NCBI GenBank assembly: GCA_006844765.1
Contig: SPJV01000103.1
Coordinates: forward strand, 21,620 to 85,619
DNA: 64,000 bases
Source: Alphaproteobacteria bacterium
Lineage (GTDB): Bacteria > Pseudomonadota > Alphaproteobacteria > UBA8366 > Aestuariispiraceae
Direction: 5' to 3'
The notes under the pieces are model-generated. The model had not been told where the DNA came from. It made no database searches and worked only from the letters and a program-made list of their open reading frames with translations. Of the stretch, positions 49,936 to 58,399 are shown piece by piece (the stretch's first letter is position 1; each line of letters starts with the position of its first letter). The translations under genes were made by a program, and so were the position numbers.

Positions 49936-51455
49936 GGTATCTCCTCCTCTTGTTGGAGTTTTATGGCAAAGGTATCGCGAATCTTGCGTTCCTGCGTGGG
50001 GGAAAGGTGGGAGGGGGCGTCGCTTGTCAGCGTGCGTACGGCACTTCGGGCGCGATCCCAAATCGACAGATGCCCCGCCTCTTCCCAATCGGTAACGCTC
50101 TTCCTGTCGCCCAGCACCGGGTAGACATATTCGGTGGTCATTAGTTTCAAGGTTTGCGCTTGGCCCAGATAATGCCCTTCACCGGTTACGACCGCCTCGA
50201 TGCTCTCAAGATCGATCATCCCGGGGGAGGCATCGATCCCGCGCACTGTGCGCAAGATCGCGCCGCACATCTCATCATCGATGACCATGGCTTCAGGGGA
50301 CGCGACCATGATCGAGCCCAGCATGCCGACGGACAGATTGATCATGTCCGCCCCTGCCTGCGCGGCCAAGGCGACGGTGTAGCCCTTCTCGTAGCCCGCT
50401 TGCGCATCGGCGATCTTGGAATCCGTCATGCCGGCAGAAACCGTGGACGGCAGGGCCAAATGCAAAAGAAGCTGAGCGGCGGCCGCGTTGGCAAGTGCCG
50501 ATTCACCACTGCCCCCGCTCATAGCCCCGGTGCGTAGGTCGGACACGAAGGGCATGAAGGCGTAGATGCACGGATGGCCGGGCCGGATCGCATCGACGAC
50601 CATTAAGCCGGCTAGAGATTCCGCTAAACCTTGTGCCAGCGCACCTGAAAGCGAGGCCGGGCTGGTCGCACCGGATTGGGCTGCAGAACAGATTTGTAGC
50701 GGCATGCCGCGCGCGATGGCCGCGCGCATGATCTCGACACCTTCCGCTGCGAAGCGAAGCGGCGATACCGCATGGACAATGATCGCCATGCAAAAAGGCT
50801 GGGTGCGAAACGCTTCCTCTTTTCCCAGTGCCATGTCGAAAAGGTCAACAACCGGCGCGACGTGGCCCGCATTGTCGAAGCTGACCCCGATTGGCTTTCC
50901 GGTCGCCTTCATGCAAGCAAATGCCGTGTTGATGTCTAGGTCGTACGGGGTTGCCATATCCCGCGCTACGACTGGGCGGACGCCGTAATGGATGTTGCTG
51001 CAATGATCCAATACGCGCATCAATTTGTAGAGATCGGCCAGGGTCGAGTTCCTGTAGGCACCAGTTTCGGCGTCCAGCATCTGTACCGCTGCACCGCCGG
51101 TTCCGATATGAACCCGGCCGCCGCCGATTTGTAGCCCCTGGTCTTCAACGAAGCCGGGCAGGGAGACCGAATGCGCGGCGCGCGCCATGGCCTTTTCCAC
51201 TGATGCGCGCGCGAAGACGATCTGACCGTCAGCGCGCCGCGATGCGCCCGCGTCGATCAGAGCAGACGCTAACCAATCCGGCGCATCGGCCATGCCGATG
51301 GTTTCCAGAATGTCGAACGCAGCGTCGCAGATCGTGTTTAGCTCGGAGTCACTGAGAGGCCGATACTGTCCGCCGACAACCCATGCCCGCTCTCGCCCGC
51401 CCCCTTTTGCATCGGAACGCCTCGGCTCTTGAAGCCTTCGTCTTCGGACTGCCAT
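49932..51455 (-). CDS. trimethylamine methyltransferase (MttB) family protein, no pyrrolysine
   Basis: 507-residue TIM-barrel methyltransferase of the MttB superfamily. Landmarks: LSDSELNTICDAAFDILETIGM at the N-terminus, IHIGTGGAAVQML-like HIGTGGAAVQMLDAETG, FMPFVSDLRTGAMSGGSGES, LALPSTVSAGMTDSKIADAQ and GYEKGYTVALAAQAGADMIN. The frame has no in-frame amber codon, so it is not the pyrrolysine enzyme but a relative such as the glycine-betaine methyltransferases. These normally pass methyl groups to a corrinoid protein, and none is present nearby. It heads the four-gene operon, and a palindrome lies about 80 bases before its start. Substrate unknown. Confidence 0.87.
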   Translation of the reverse strand: MAVRRRRLQEPRRSDAKGGGRERAWVVGGQYRPLSDSELNTICDAAFDILETIGMADAPDWLASALIDAGASRRADGQIVFARASVEKAMARAAHSVSLPGFVEDQGLQIGGGRVHIGTGGAAVQMLDAETGAYRNSTLADLYKLMRVLDHCSNIHYGVRPVVARDMATPYDLDINTAFACMKATGKPIGVSFDNAGHVAPVVDLFDMALGKEEAFRTQPFCMAIIVHAVSPLRFAAEGVEIMRAAIARGMPLQICSAAQSGATSPASLSGALAQGLAESLAGLMVVDAIRPGHPCIYAFMPFVSDLRTGAMSGGSGESALANAAAAQLLLHLALPSTVSAGMTDSKIADAQAGYEKGYTVALAAQAGADMINLSVGMLGSIMVASPEAMVIDDEMCGAILRTVRGIDASPGMIDLESIEAVVTGEGHYLGQAQTLKLMTTEYVYPVLGDRKSVTDWEEAGHLSIWDRARSAVRTLTSDAPSHLSPTQERKIRDTFAIKLQQEEEIP

Positions 51456-51516
51456 CACGGAACCCCTCCGCTGTAGATGAGACAGTGTGATGGGAATAAT
51501 CCGCAAACAAAATTCA

Positions 51517-51548
51517 GAAATTTTCTCGATTTAATGAAATGGTTTCAT
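51517..51548. promoter_or_regulatory. palindromic operator-like sites upstream of the MttB operon
   Basis: ATGAAA-TGG-TTTCAT (51534-51548) is a perfect six-base inverted repeat with a three-base spacer. GAAATTTTC (51517-51525) lies nine bases to its left, again GAAA/TTTC symmetric. Both fall 60-95 bases before the MttB-like start, where a regulator dimer could bind. The cognate protein is not known. The rest of the 255-base gap to the AraC gene shows no gene. Confidence 0.45.
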
Positions 51549-51710
51549 GATTGATGTCGCGTTGGCATTGATCTCCGCGCCGCCGATGACGCGTCCGGTT
51601 CAAAAATTGATGCATCATCCGGTTTTCCGTCATTGGGGCGAACCCATCCGGTGCTTATGGTTTGAATCCAAGAGTTTAGTTTCGGTCGCTACATTGGGGC
51701 ATGGGCGGGG

Positions 51711-52598
51711 TTATCGGTCTACGGATAGCCTGAAGTCTTTTGGGCCGATGCCGACGATGGTTTTGAAGGAACGGGAGAAGAAGGCGGCTTCGCGGAATCC
51801 CGATCTAAATGCGACTTCTGCGATGGTTAAATTGGTGTATTCAAGCAGTCGCTTTGCTTCGAGTATTCGGCGTTGGCGAACGACCTCATTCGGGGGAAAG
51901 CCGAGGATCTGTTTGCAGATTCTGGTCAGATGCGGGGTTGAGACGCCGACTTCTTCTGCATATTTGCCAACTGTCCAATTGGAGGCAAACCTTCGTTCTA
52001 TGAGTTTGCAGAATTTCTCTATTTGGGCTTCCTGACGGGTCGATGGATGGGCGATCGCTGCGACACTGTTCAGTGCTTGTTGATCAAGGTCGGCGGATAA
52101 ATATGTGACGATAAGCTGCATGATTGAGCTGATCAGTGCGGAGCGTTCCGGCACGATATTGTGATAGATGTCACCGAGCTCTCTGGTGAGGCGGTCCACA
52201 GCCGTAAAATGTCTGCTTTCGCTTTGCGGCAATATACAACTGAACCCGGACGTGAATCCCTGGATGCGGTCTTTGGTGTCGGGGTCGATCTCGTTGATCC
52301 GCAGGCTGATCACTTCGCCTTCGACATCTTCGGAAAACCTAAATCCATGCGGAATATTGGGTGGAATGACCAGAAGGATCGGTTCCTTGCTGACATAATT
52401 CATCTCGCCGATCTGCACGTCGACATTCGGCGTTCTAAAGATAAAGACCTGCGACAAGCTGCTGTGGCGATGGGCGCGAATTTTCCAATTATGCTCTCTG
52501 CTCCGCTCGTGGATCGGCTCATGATGAATCGGGTCCGTGTAGTTTCCCGCGATCATCTCGCCATAGAGTTCAAACGTTGGAACCGACCTGCTCACCAT
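51711..52598 (-). CDS. AraC-type regulator of the 4-hydroxybenzoate operon
   Basis: 295 residues. The N-terminal cupin-like sensing domain (about 20-150: HEPIHERSREHNWKIRAHRH, SLSQVFIFRTPNVDV) resembles PobC/HpaA-type activators of aromatic acid genes. The C-terminal AraC domain (about 190-290) shows NWTVGKYAEEVGVSTPHLTRICKQ and IAEVAFRSGFREAAFFSRSFKTIVG. It diverges from the TRAP-pob-pca operon, and the shared gap holds a near-identical pair of 12-13-base direct repeats of the kind AraC proteins bind. Activation by 4-hydroxybenzoate is a reasonable inference. Convergence with the MttB operon is only apparent; they share no promoter. Confidence 0.87.
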   Translation of the reverse strand: MVSRSVPTFELYGEMIAGNYTDPIHHEPIHERSREHNWKIRAHRHSSLSQVFIFRTPNVDVQIGEMNYVSKEPILLVIPPNIPHGFRFSEDVEGEVISLRINEIDPDTKDRIQGFTSGFSCILPQSESRHFTAVDRLTRELGDIYHNIVPERSALISSIMQLIVTYLSADLDQQALNSVAAIAHPSTRQEAQIEKFCKLIERRFASNWTVGKYAEEVGVSTPHLTRICKQILGFPPNEVVRQRRILEAKRLLEYTNLTIAEVAFRSGFREAAFFSRSFKTIVGIGPKDFRLSVDR

Positions 52599-52733
52599 TG
52601 TCCAACTGTCCTTGATTTAGGTCAATGAATTCAAATTTGATCGAATAGTGCAAAAAATTAAATGATAGGTCCATTTTCAATTTGATCCAAACAGTCTTTT
52701 TTCACGGAAATTTTCTAACCAAGGGAGGATACA
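52599..52733 (+). promoter_or_regulatory. divergent promoter with direct-repeat AraC-type sites
   Basis: TTCAAATTTGATC (52630-52642) and TTCAATTTGATC (52676-52687) are direct repeats differing by one inserted base and spaced 46 bases start to start. GGGAGG lies six bases before the dctP ATG as ribosome site. The region is markedly AT-rich compared with flanking genes. Direct repeats on one DNA face are typical AraC-family half-sites. Confidence 0.55.
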
Positions 52734-53771
52734 ATGAAGTTTCTTAAACGCTCGTTAACCTGCACAGCTGCGGCACTTACCCTGTTTGGCATGTCCGCCG
52801 CGGCGCATGCACAAGAGTTCACATTTTCTATCCATCACTTCCTGAGCCCGAAAGCACCGGCTCAGAAAGTACTAATCGCACCTTGGGCTGCAGCCGTTGA
52901 AGAAGCATCCGGTGGCCGCATCAAGTTTGAGATTTTCCCGGCGATGTCACTCGGTGGGAAGCCGCCGGAACTTTACGGGCAAGTGCGCGATGGTGTTGCC
53001 GATCTGGTTTGGACCCTGCCGGGTTACACGCCGGGGACCTTCCCACGGACCGAAGTGTTTGAACTGCCGAATGTTCACAAGGGCGATGCTCGCGCGACGA
53101 ACCTGGCGATCCAAGGCATGATGGGTGATCTTGCTCCGGACTTCACGAGTGTCCATCCGATCCTCGTTCATGTTCATGCTGGTAATGCGCTTCATCTGGC
53201 GAATGGCAATGTTGCAAGTGCCGCAGATTTCAAAGGTTTGAAGGTTCGTAGCCCGTCGCGTACAGGGGCATGGGTCTTGGAAGCGCTTGGTGCTGAACCG
53301 GTTGGAATGCCGGTGCCTGCTTTGCCGCAAGCCCTGTCCAAAAAGACCGTTGATGCCGGTTTGGTGCCTTTCGAAGTTGCTATCCCGCTTGGTCTTTCGG
53401 AATTGACGTCAGCGTCGGTTCAACTTGCTGATGGTGCGCGTTTCGGAACCTCCACGTTCCTCTTTGCCATGAACAATGACAGCTACAACTCACTGCCCGA
53501 TGATCTGAAGAAAGTGATCGACGATCACTCCGGTCTGGCATTGGCTGAGAAGATCGGGACCGCTTGGAACAACATTGAGCCGATTGGTATTAAGAAAGCG
53601 CTTGATGCTGGCAATACGGTCACATCGCTTTCCGAAGAGGCGTCAGCTGAATTCGACGCATCCTTCGAAAATGTCGCTCAGCGTTGGGTACTTGAAGTGA
53701 CTGATGCGGGTATCGATGGCACTGCGTTGCTTGCGAAAGCACGGGCTGCTGTTACCGAAAACTCCAAGTAA
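52734..53771 (+). CDS. TRAP transporter substrate-binding protein (DctP type)
   Basis: 345 residues. A signal peptide (about 1-26, ending AAHAQ) precedes the DctP fold: FSIHHFLSPKAPAQKVLIAP, GRIKFEIFPAMSLGGKPPELYGQVRDGVADLVWTLPGY, FKGLKVRSPSRTGAWVLEALGAEPVGMPVPALPQAL. The GLKVR arginine is the usual carboxylate-binding residue of TRAP receptors. First gene of the long catabolic operon, so the ligand is probably 4-hydroxybenzoate, protocatechuate or a similar aromatic acid, delivered from the periplasm to the membrane subunits encoded next. Confidence 0.92.
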   Translation: MKFLKRSLTCTAAALTLFGMSAAAHAQEFTFSIHHFLSPKAPAQKVLIAPWAAAVEEASGGRIKFEIFPAMSLGGKPPELYGQVRDGVADLVWTLPGYTPGTFPRTEVFELPNVHKGDARATNLAIQGMMGDLAPDFTSVHPILVHVHAGNALHLANGNVASAADFKGLKVRSPSRTGAWVLEALGAEPVGMPVPALPQALSKKTVDAGLVPFEVAIPLGLSELTSASVQLADGARFGTSTFLFAMNNDSYNSLPDDLKKVIDDHSGLALAEKIGTAWNNIEPIGIKKALDAGNTVTSLSEEASAEFDASFENVAQRWVLEVTDAGIDGTALLAKARAAVTENSK

Positions 53772-53782
53772 TCTACGGCAGG

Positions 53783-54298
53783 ATGAATTCCGTGAAGGAC
53801 TTCTTTACACGGATGATCGGGATTTGGGCGCTGCTTGGCGGCGCCCTTCTCCTGCTCATTGTTGGGGCGACGGTGATCAACGCGGCAGGATTTACCGCCA
53901 ATATGGTCGCCAGGATGTGGGACGGGAATGTCCCAGGTTTGCCGGGGTATGAAGACGGCGTGACCATGCTTGTCGGGGTGGCGGCGCTTGCGATGTTCCC
54001 ATACTGCCAACTTCATCGCGGCCATGCGACGGTTGAAATTCTTATGGAGAACGCGCCGGCATGGGCCAATCGCGTGGTGAGTTTTCTTTCGGTCGCACTG
54101 ACAATCGGGATTGCCCTGTACATGGCTTGGATGCTGACAATTGGCGTCTCGGAAGCCCGTGCGGATCACACGGAGACGGCTGTCCTGGGGTGGCCTGTTT
54201 GGATCTTCATGCCCAGTGCTGTGATCTCATGCATACTTTGGGCAATCGCCGCGTATACAAATCTCTTTGAGATGGAGGAAACAGGCGATGGAACGTGA
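53783..54298 (+). CDS. TRAP transporter small membrane subunit (DctQ type)
   Basis: 171 residues with four membrane helices at about 10-35 (IGIWALLGGALLLLIVGATV), 58-75 (TMLVGVAALAMFPYCQLHRG), 90-115 (VVSFLSVALTIGIALYMAWM) and 135-155 (VWIFMPSAVISCILWAIAAY). The motif PYCQLHRGHATVEIL matches the DctQ signature in which a basic loop follows the second helix. It lies 11 bases after dctP and overlaps dctM by 11 bases, so the three are co-translated. Function follows from its partners. Confidence 0.88.
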   Translation: MNSVKDFFTRMIGIWALLGGALLLLIVGATVINAAGFTANMVARMWDGNVPGLPGYEDGVTMLVGVAALAMFPYCQLHRGHATVEILMENAPAWANRVVSFLSVALTIGIALYMAWMLTIGVSEARADHTETAVLGWPVWIFMPSAVISCILWAIAAYTNLFEMEETGDGT

Positions 54299-55670
54299 AT
54301 TGGTAGGCCTATGTGGCCTGGCAGCACTGTTCATCCTGATTTTGCTGCGTATCCCCGTTGCCGTCGCCATGCTTGTTACAGGTGTCGCGGGCACTTGGAT
54401 CTTGAGCCTGACGTCTCCCTTCATCAAGTTTGGGCCCTATCTGCTGCAGTTTAAATCAGCCTTGTGGAATAGCGTTGCGAATTACGATCTTTCCGTAGTT
54501 CCGCTATTCGTGCTGATGGGGTTTCTCGCTGCGGAAACCGGACTGAGCCGCGATCTCTTCCAAGGGCTTAGCGCGCTGACGCGAAAGGTCAAAGGCGGGG
54601 TCGCGATGGCGACGATCCTGGCATGCGCCGGCTTTGGGGCGGTTAGCGGATCGTCAATCGCGACCGCTTCGACCATGAGCCGTGTTGCCTTGCCGGAACT
54701 TCGGAAGCTGAAATATCACGAGGGGCTGTCGACGGGCGTTCTCGCTGCGGGCGGGACCCTGGGGATACTTATTCCGCCATCCGTTGCGCTGGTGATTTAT
54801 GCAATCGTCGTCGAAGCGTCGATCATCGACATGTTCCAAGCAGCCATCATCCCAGGCATTTTGGCGGTCGTCTTTTTCTTGATTGTCATCAAAGTCAGCA
54901 TCATGCGGAAGCCGGAATTGGCGCCGGCGTTAGTGCCGATGAATGAAGCGGAAGTCCGGCACGCGGTCTTGCGGTTGGCGCCGGTGGGATTGATCTTTGG
55001 GTCCATCATCCTTGGCTTAGGCGTCGGGTTGTTCACGCCGACACCTGCAGCGGCAATTGGGGTGTTCCTCATTCTAGCCTATGGCGGGTTGCTTCGATTG
55101 GTATCCGATGATGGATTAACATGGAAGCGCCTGAAGGGTGCCTTGCTGGCAACCGCGAAGACCGCATCGATGATCTATTTCATTCTGTTTGCAGCGGATA
55201 TCTTGAAGGGGTTTTTCGCACGCACCAATCTGCCCACCGCTTTGAGTGATTGGGCGGCAGCATCATCCATGGATCCCTATCTGATCCTTATTGCGATGCT
55301 TGTGGTGCTCATCGTGCTCGGCTGTTTCATGGAGAGCTTGTCGATGATCTTGGTCATCGTACCGTTCTTCTGGCCGGTCCTGATCCAAATTAATGGCGGC
55401 GATTATGTCGGTGCGGATGGTGCTGCCTTTGGCATGACAACTGAAGAGCTTCGCATCTGGTTCGGAATATTGGCATTGATCGTCGTGGAACTTGGATTGA
55501 TAACACCACCGGTTGGGCTGAACGTCTTTGTCATCAAGTCGTTTTCGCCTAACACTGGGATCGGTACTATCTTCCGGGGGGTAGCACCTTTCTTTGCGAT
55601 AGAGCTGGTTCGGGTCGCTGTGTTGCTTCTCGTTCCCGGGCTCGCGCTTTTTCTAACTCGAATGCTGTAG
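54288..55670 (+). CDS. TRAP transporter large permease (DctM type)
   Basis: 460 residues with about eleven to thirteen membrane helices. This is the sodium-coupled transport subunit. Signatures include LFVLMGFLAAETGLSRDLFQ, TILACAGFGAVSGSSIATAS, GVLAAGGTLGILIPPSVALVIYA and, near the C-terminus, LIVVELGLITPPVGLNVFVI, all typical of DctM/SiaM. I use the ATG that gives MERELVGLCGLAALF; the frame is open seven codons further upstream within dctQ. pobA follows after ten bases in the same operon. Confidence 0.93.
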   Translation: MERELVGLCGLAALFILILLRIPVAVAMLVTGVAGTWILSLTSPFIKFGPYLLQFKSALWNSVANYDLSVVPLFVLMGFLAAETGLSRDLFQGLSALTRKVKGGVAMATILACAGFGAVSGSSIATASTMSRVALPELRKLKYHEGLSTGVLAAGGTLGILIPPSVALVIYAIVVEASIIDMFQAAIIPGILAVVFFLIVIKVSIMRKPELAPALVPMNEAEVRHAVLRLAPVGLIFGSIILGLGVGLFTPTPAAAIGVFLILAYGGLLRLVSDDGLTWKRLKGALLATAKTASMIYFILFAADILKGFFARTNLPTALSDWAAASSMDPYLILIAMLVVLIVLGCFMESLSMILVIVPFFWPVLIQINGGDYVGADGAAFGMTTEELRIWFGILALIVVELGLITPPVGLNVFVIKSFSPNTGIGTIFRGVAPFFAIELVRVAVLLLVPGLALFLTRML

Positions 55671-55680
55671 GGACACGTAA

Positions 55681-56865
55681 ATGACAAAAACTGTCAAAAC
55701 CCAAGTCTGCATTATCGGATCGGGTCCAAGTGGCTTGCTGCTGGCTCAAATTCTGGCCAATGCCGGCGTTGATACCGTCCTTATTGATCGCCGGGACCGC
55801 GCCTATATTGAAGGCCGCATTCGTGCCGGTGTTTTGGAGCAGGTGACGGTCAAGGCGTTGGAAGATGCCGGTGTTGCCGATCGTTTGCATCGTGAGGGGA
55901 TGCCGCATGACGGCGTCTATCTGGCCTTTGATGGTGAGCGCCACCGAATTGATCTTAAGGGCCTCACCGGCAAGACAGTCACTGTTTACGGTCAAACAGA
56001 AATGACAAAGGATTTGTTCGACGCCCGCACCGGTGCCGGCCAGCAGTTCTTCTTCGATGCTGAAGACGTCACGCTCAATGATCTAAAAGCGGATCAACCT
56101 CATGTGGCGTTCATGCATGGTGGTGAGAAAGTCACTGTCGAATGCGATTACGTTGCCGGCTGTGACGGCTTTCACGGCGTATCGCGCAATGCGATCCCAA
56201 ATGATGTCTTACGGACTTTTGAGCGGGTTTATCCCTTTGGCTGGTTAGGCGTTCTTGTTGATAAACCGCCGGTCAATGAGGAGCTGATTTACGCGCATCA
56301 TGACAGAGGGTTCGCGCTGGCATCTATGCGATCGCCAACGCGGAGCCGATACTACATTCAATGCGACGTGAATGAGAAAGTATCAAATTGGTCTGACGAT
56401 CGGTTTTGGGAAGAACTGTCGCTCCGGCTCGGGGCTGAGACCGCAGCGAACTTGCAGACCGGCCAATCGATTGAGAAATCCATCGCTCCGCTTCGTTCCT
56501 TCGTCGCTGAACCAATGCGCTATGGCAATATGTTCCTGGCAGGCGACGCAGCACATATCGTACCGCCAACGGGGGCCAAAGGCCTGAACCTCGCGGTAAC
56601 CGATGTTCTGATGCTGTCTCGTGGGCTGATCGAGCATTATTCGAATGGCAATGATCACTACATTGATCGCTATTCTCAAGACGTCCTTGCGCGGGTTTGG
56701 AAGGCTGAGCGGTTCTCTTGGCAATTGTCGACCTTGATGCATCAATTCCCGGATTATTCTCCGTTCGAAAAACGCATGCAGCGTGCTGAGTTCGACTATC
56801 TGAGGAATTCAGAGGCCGCATCGCGGTCAATCGCGGAGAATTATGTCGGCCTACCGATGGAATAA
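55681..56865 (+). CDS. pobA: 4-hydroxybenzoate 3-monooxygenase
   Basis: 394-residue class A flavoprotein hydroxylase converting 4-hydroxybenzoate plus NAD(P)H and O2 to protocatechuate. FAD motif IIGSGPSGLLLAQILANAGV, IRAGVLEQVTVKALEDAGV (family-specific), the DG motif in YVAGCDGFHGVSR, and GD motif MFLAGDAAHIVPPTGAKGLNLAVTDV. Length equals the Pseudomonas PobA. It is the entry enzyme of the operon, whose remaining genes degrade its product. The start gives MTKTVKTQVCIIG, three bases before pcaD at the other end. Confidence 0.96.
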   Translation: MTKTVKTQVCIIGSGPSGLLLAQILANAGVDTVLIDRRDRAYIEGRIRAGVLEQVTVKALEDAGVADRLHREGMPHDGVYLAFDGERHRIDLKGLTGKTVTVYGQTEMTKDLFDARTGAGQQFFFDAEDVTLNDLKADQPHVAFMHGGEKVTVECDYVAGCDGFHGVSRNAIPNDVLRTFERVYPFGWLGVLVDKPPVNEELIYAHHDRGFALASMRSPTRSRYYIQCDVNEKVSNWSDDRFWEELSLRLGAETAANLQTGQSIEKSIAPLRSFVAEPMRYGNMFLAGDAAHIVPPTGAKGLNLAVTDVLMLSRGLIEHYSNGNDHYIDRYSQDVLARVWKAERFSWQLSTLMHQFPDYSPFEKRMQRAEFDYLRNSEAASRSIAENYVGLPME

Positions 56866-56868
56866 TCA

Positions 56869-57651
56869 ATGAAGGCTTTTGATAACAACGGGCGGGTTCT
56901 CGCCTATCGGCATCGTGTCACGGGTGATGGACCAAGTGTTGTGTTCGCAAACTCTTTGGGTAGCGATCAGAGCATTTGGGATGAGGTGATCTCGGATCTT
57001 GGTGATCGTTACAGCGTCCTGACCTATGACCTGCGGGGGCATGGGCTGAGCGCGGTCACCGAAAGCTACAGCATTCAAGACCTTGCGGATGACTTGATCC
57101 GGCTTATGGAAACGCTTGGGATCAGTGATGCCATTTTATGCGGTGTATCGGTCGGCGGCATGGTGGCGCAGTCTTTAGCCGCCCGTCGCCCGGATCTTCT
57201 CCGGTCTGTCATACTCTCCAATACGGCGCCCAAAATAGGGTCGACGGAGCGATGGAATGACCGGATTGAGGCGGTGAATACGCATGGTGTTGAAGCGGTT
57301 GCCGATGCAATCTTGCAGAATTGGTTCTCTCCAAGCTTTCGCGATGCGGAACCAAGTCGGTTCGCGCTCTATCGCAATATGCTCTGCAATACACCGCGTG
57401 AAGGCTACACTGCGACCTGCGCAGCCATTCGTGATGCGGATCTAAGCGACATCGTGCGGGAAATCACCGTGCCGACATTGTGTCTCGCCGGATCGGCGGA
57501 CCAATCAGTTCCATCAGAGCAAGTCGCCAGAATGGCCGAGATGGTTCCCGCTGCGCGGTTCGAGGAAATAGAAGGGGTTGGTCATCTACCATCCTTGGAG
57601 GCGTCGGCTCGTGTGAGCCAGCTGATCCGGGAAATGACCGATCCGGCCTGA
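56869..57651 (+). CDS. pcaD: 3-oxoadipate enol-lactonase
   Basis: 260-residue alpha/beta hydrolase that opens 3-oxoadipate enol-lactone to 3-oxoadipate. Oxyanion region VVFANSLGSDQSIWDEVISDL, LTYDLRGHGLS, nucleophile Ser in CGVSVGGMVAQSLAARRPDLL, catalytic Asp in LCLAGSADQSVPSE and His in IEGVGHLPSLEASA. Three bases separate it from pobA. It is a free-standing PcaD, not the PcaL fusion with the decarboxylase seen in some other bacteria; pcaC lies five genes downstream. Confidence 0.94.
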   Translation: MKAFDNNGRVLAYRHRVTGDGPSVVFANSLGSDQSIWDEVISDLGDRYSVLTYDLRGHGLSAVTESYSIQDLADDLIRLMETLGISDAILCGVSVGGMVAQSLAARRPDLLRSVILSNTAPKIGSTERWNDRIEAVNTHGVEAVADAILQNWFSPSFRDAEPSRFALYRNMLCNTPREGYTATCAAIRDADLSDIVREITVPTLCLAGSADQSVPSEQVARMAEMVPAARFEEIEGVGHLPSLEASARVSQLIREMTDPA

Positions 57652-57676
57652 TAGGCTGATACAGGAGTGCAAATAA

Positions 57677-58399
57677 ATGGATAAGACACTTTCTTCGCTG
57701 GAAGATGCGGTCGCATCAATCAGCGACGGTGACGTTGTTATGATTGGTGGCTTCGGCGGCTCTGGTGCCCCAATTGAAATGATCCACGCGCTGATCGACC
57801 GGTTCGAAGCGACGGGCAGCCCAAAAGACCTCACTGTCATCAATAACAATGCTGGGAATGGCAAGATTGGTATCGCTGCCATGATCGACAAAGGCATGGT
57901 TGCGAAGATGGTTTGCTCCTTTCCCCGGTCATCCGACCCACGCGCTTTCACCGACCGCTATTTAGCCGGAGAGATCGATCTGGAGCTTGTCCCGCAAGGC
58001 ACCTTGGCTGAGCGGATTCGGGCGGGCGGCTCCGGCATTCCGGCATTCTTCACACCAAGCAGCTATGGCACTGAGTTGGCGGAAGGCAAACAGATACAGG
58101 AATTCGACGGTAAGCCCTATGTGATGGAACGCTGGTTAAAGGCGGATGTGGCTTTGGTGAAAGGCCATTTGGGCGACAAATTTGGCAACCTTACCTATCG
58201 CATGGCCGCCAGGAATTTTAACCCGCTCATGTGTATGGCCGCTGACCGGACAATTTCGCAAGTAAGCCAGATCGTACCGCTTGGCGGGATCGAACCGGAA
58301 GCTGTCGTGACGCCGGGGATTTTTGTAGATTCTGTCGTTGAAGTTCCCAATCCGCGCCAAGAAGAAGAAATGGTTCGTAATGGGGAGGCCTACGCATGA
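57677..58399 (+). CDS. pcaI: 3-oxoadipate CoA-transferase subunit A
   Basis: 240-residue alpha subunit that with PcaJ transfers CoA from succinyl-CoA to 3-oxoadipate. Signatures are SDGDVVMIGGFGGSGAPIEM, VINNNAGNGKIGIAAMIDKG, KMVCSFPRSSDP and AERIRAGGSGIPAFFTP. It overlaps pcaJ by four bases (ATGA), as expected for equimolar subunits. Closely related SCO-type transferases exist; the operon context makes 3-oxoadipate the clear substrate. Confidence 0.93.
   Translation: MDKTLSSLEDAVASISDGDVVMIGGFGGSGAPIEMIHALIDRFEATGSPKDLTVINNNAGNGKIGIAAMIDKGMVAKMVCSFPRSSDPRAFTDRYLAGEIDLELVPQGTLAERIRAGGSGIPAFFTPSSYGTELAEGKQIQEFDGKPYVMERWLKADVALVKGHLGDKFGNLTYRMAARNFNPLMCMAADRTISQVSQIVPLGGIEPEAVVTPGIFVDSVVEVPNPRQEEEMVRNGEAYA

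Noticed and set aside
49932..51455. Pyrrolysine-containing trimethylamine methyltransferase
   Set aside because: The frame has no internal TAG, and no pyl genes or corrinoid protein are present, so it is a non-pyrrolysine member.
51547..52035. Plus-strand 162-codon frame antisense to the AraC gene
   Set aside because: Mirrors the AraC coding strand and has no family features of its own.
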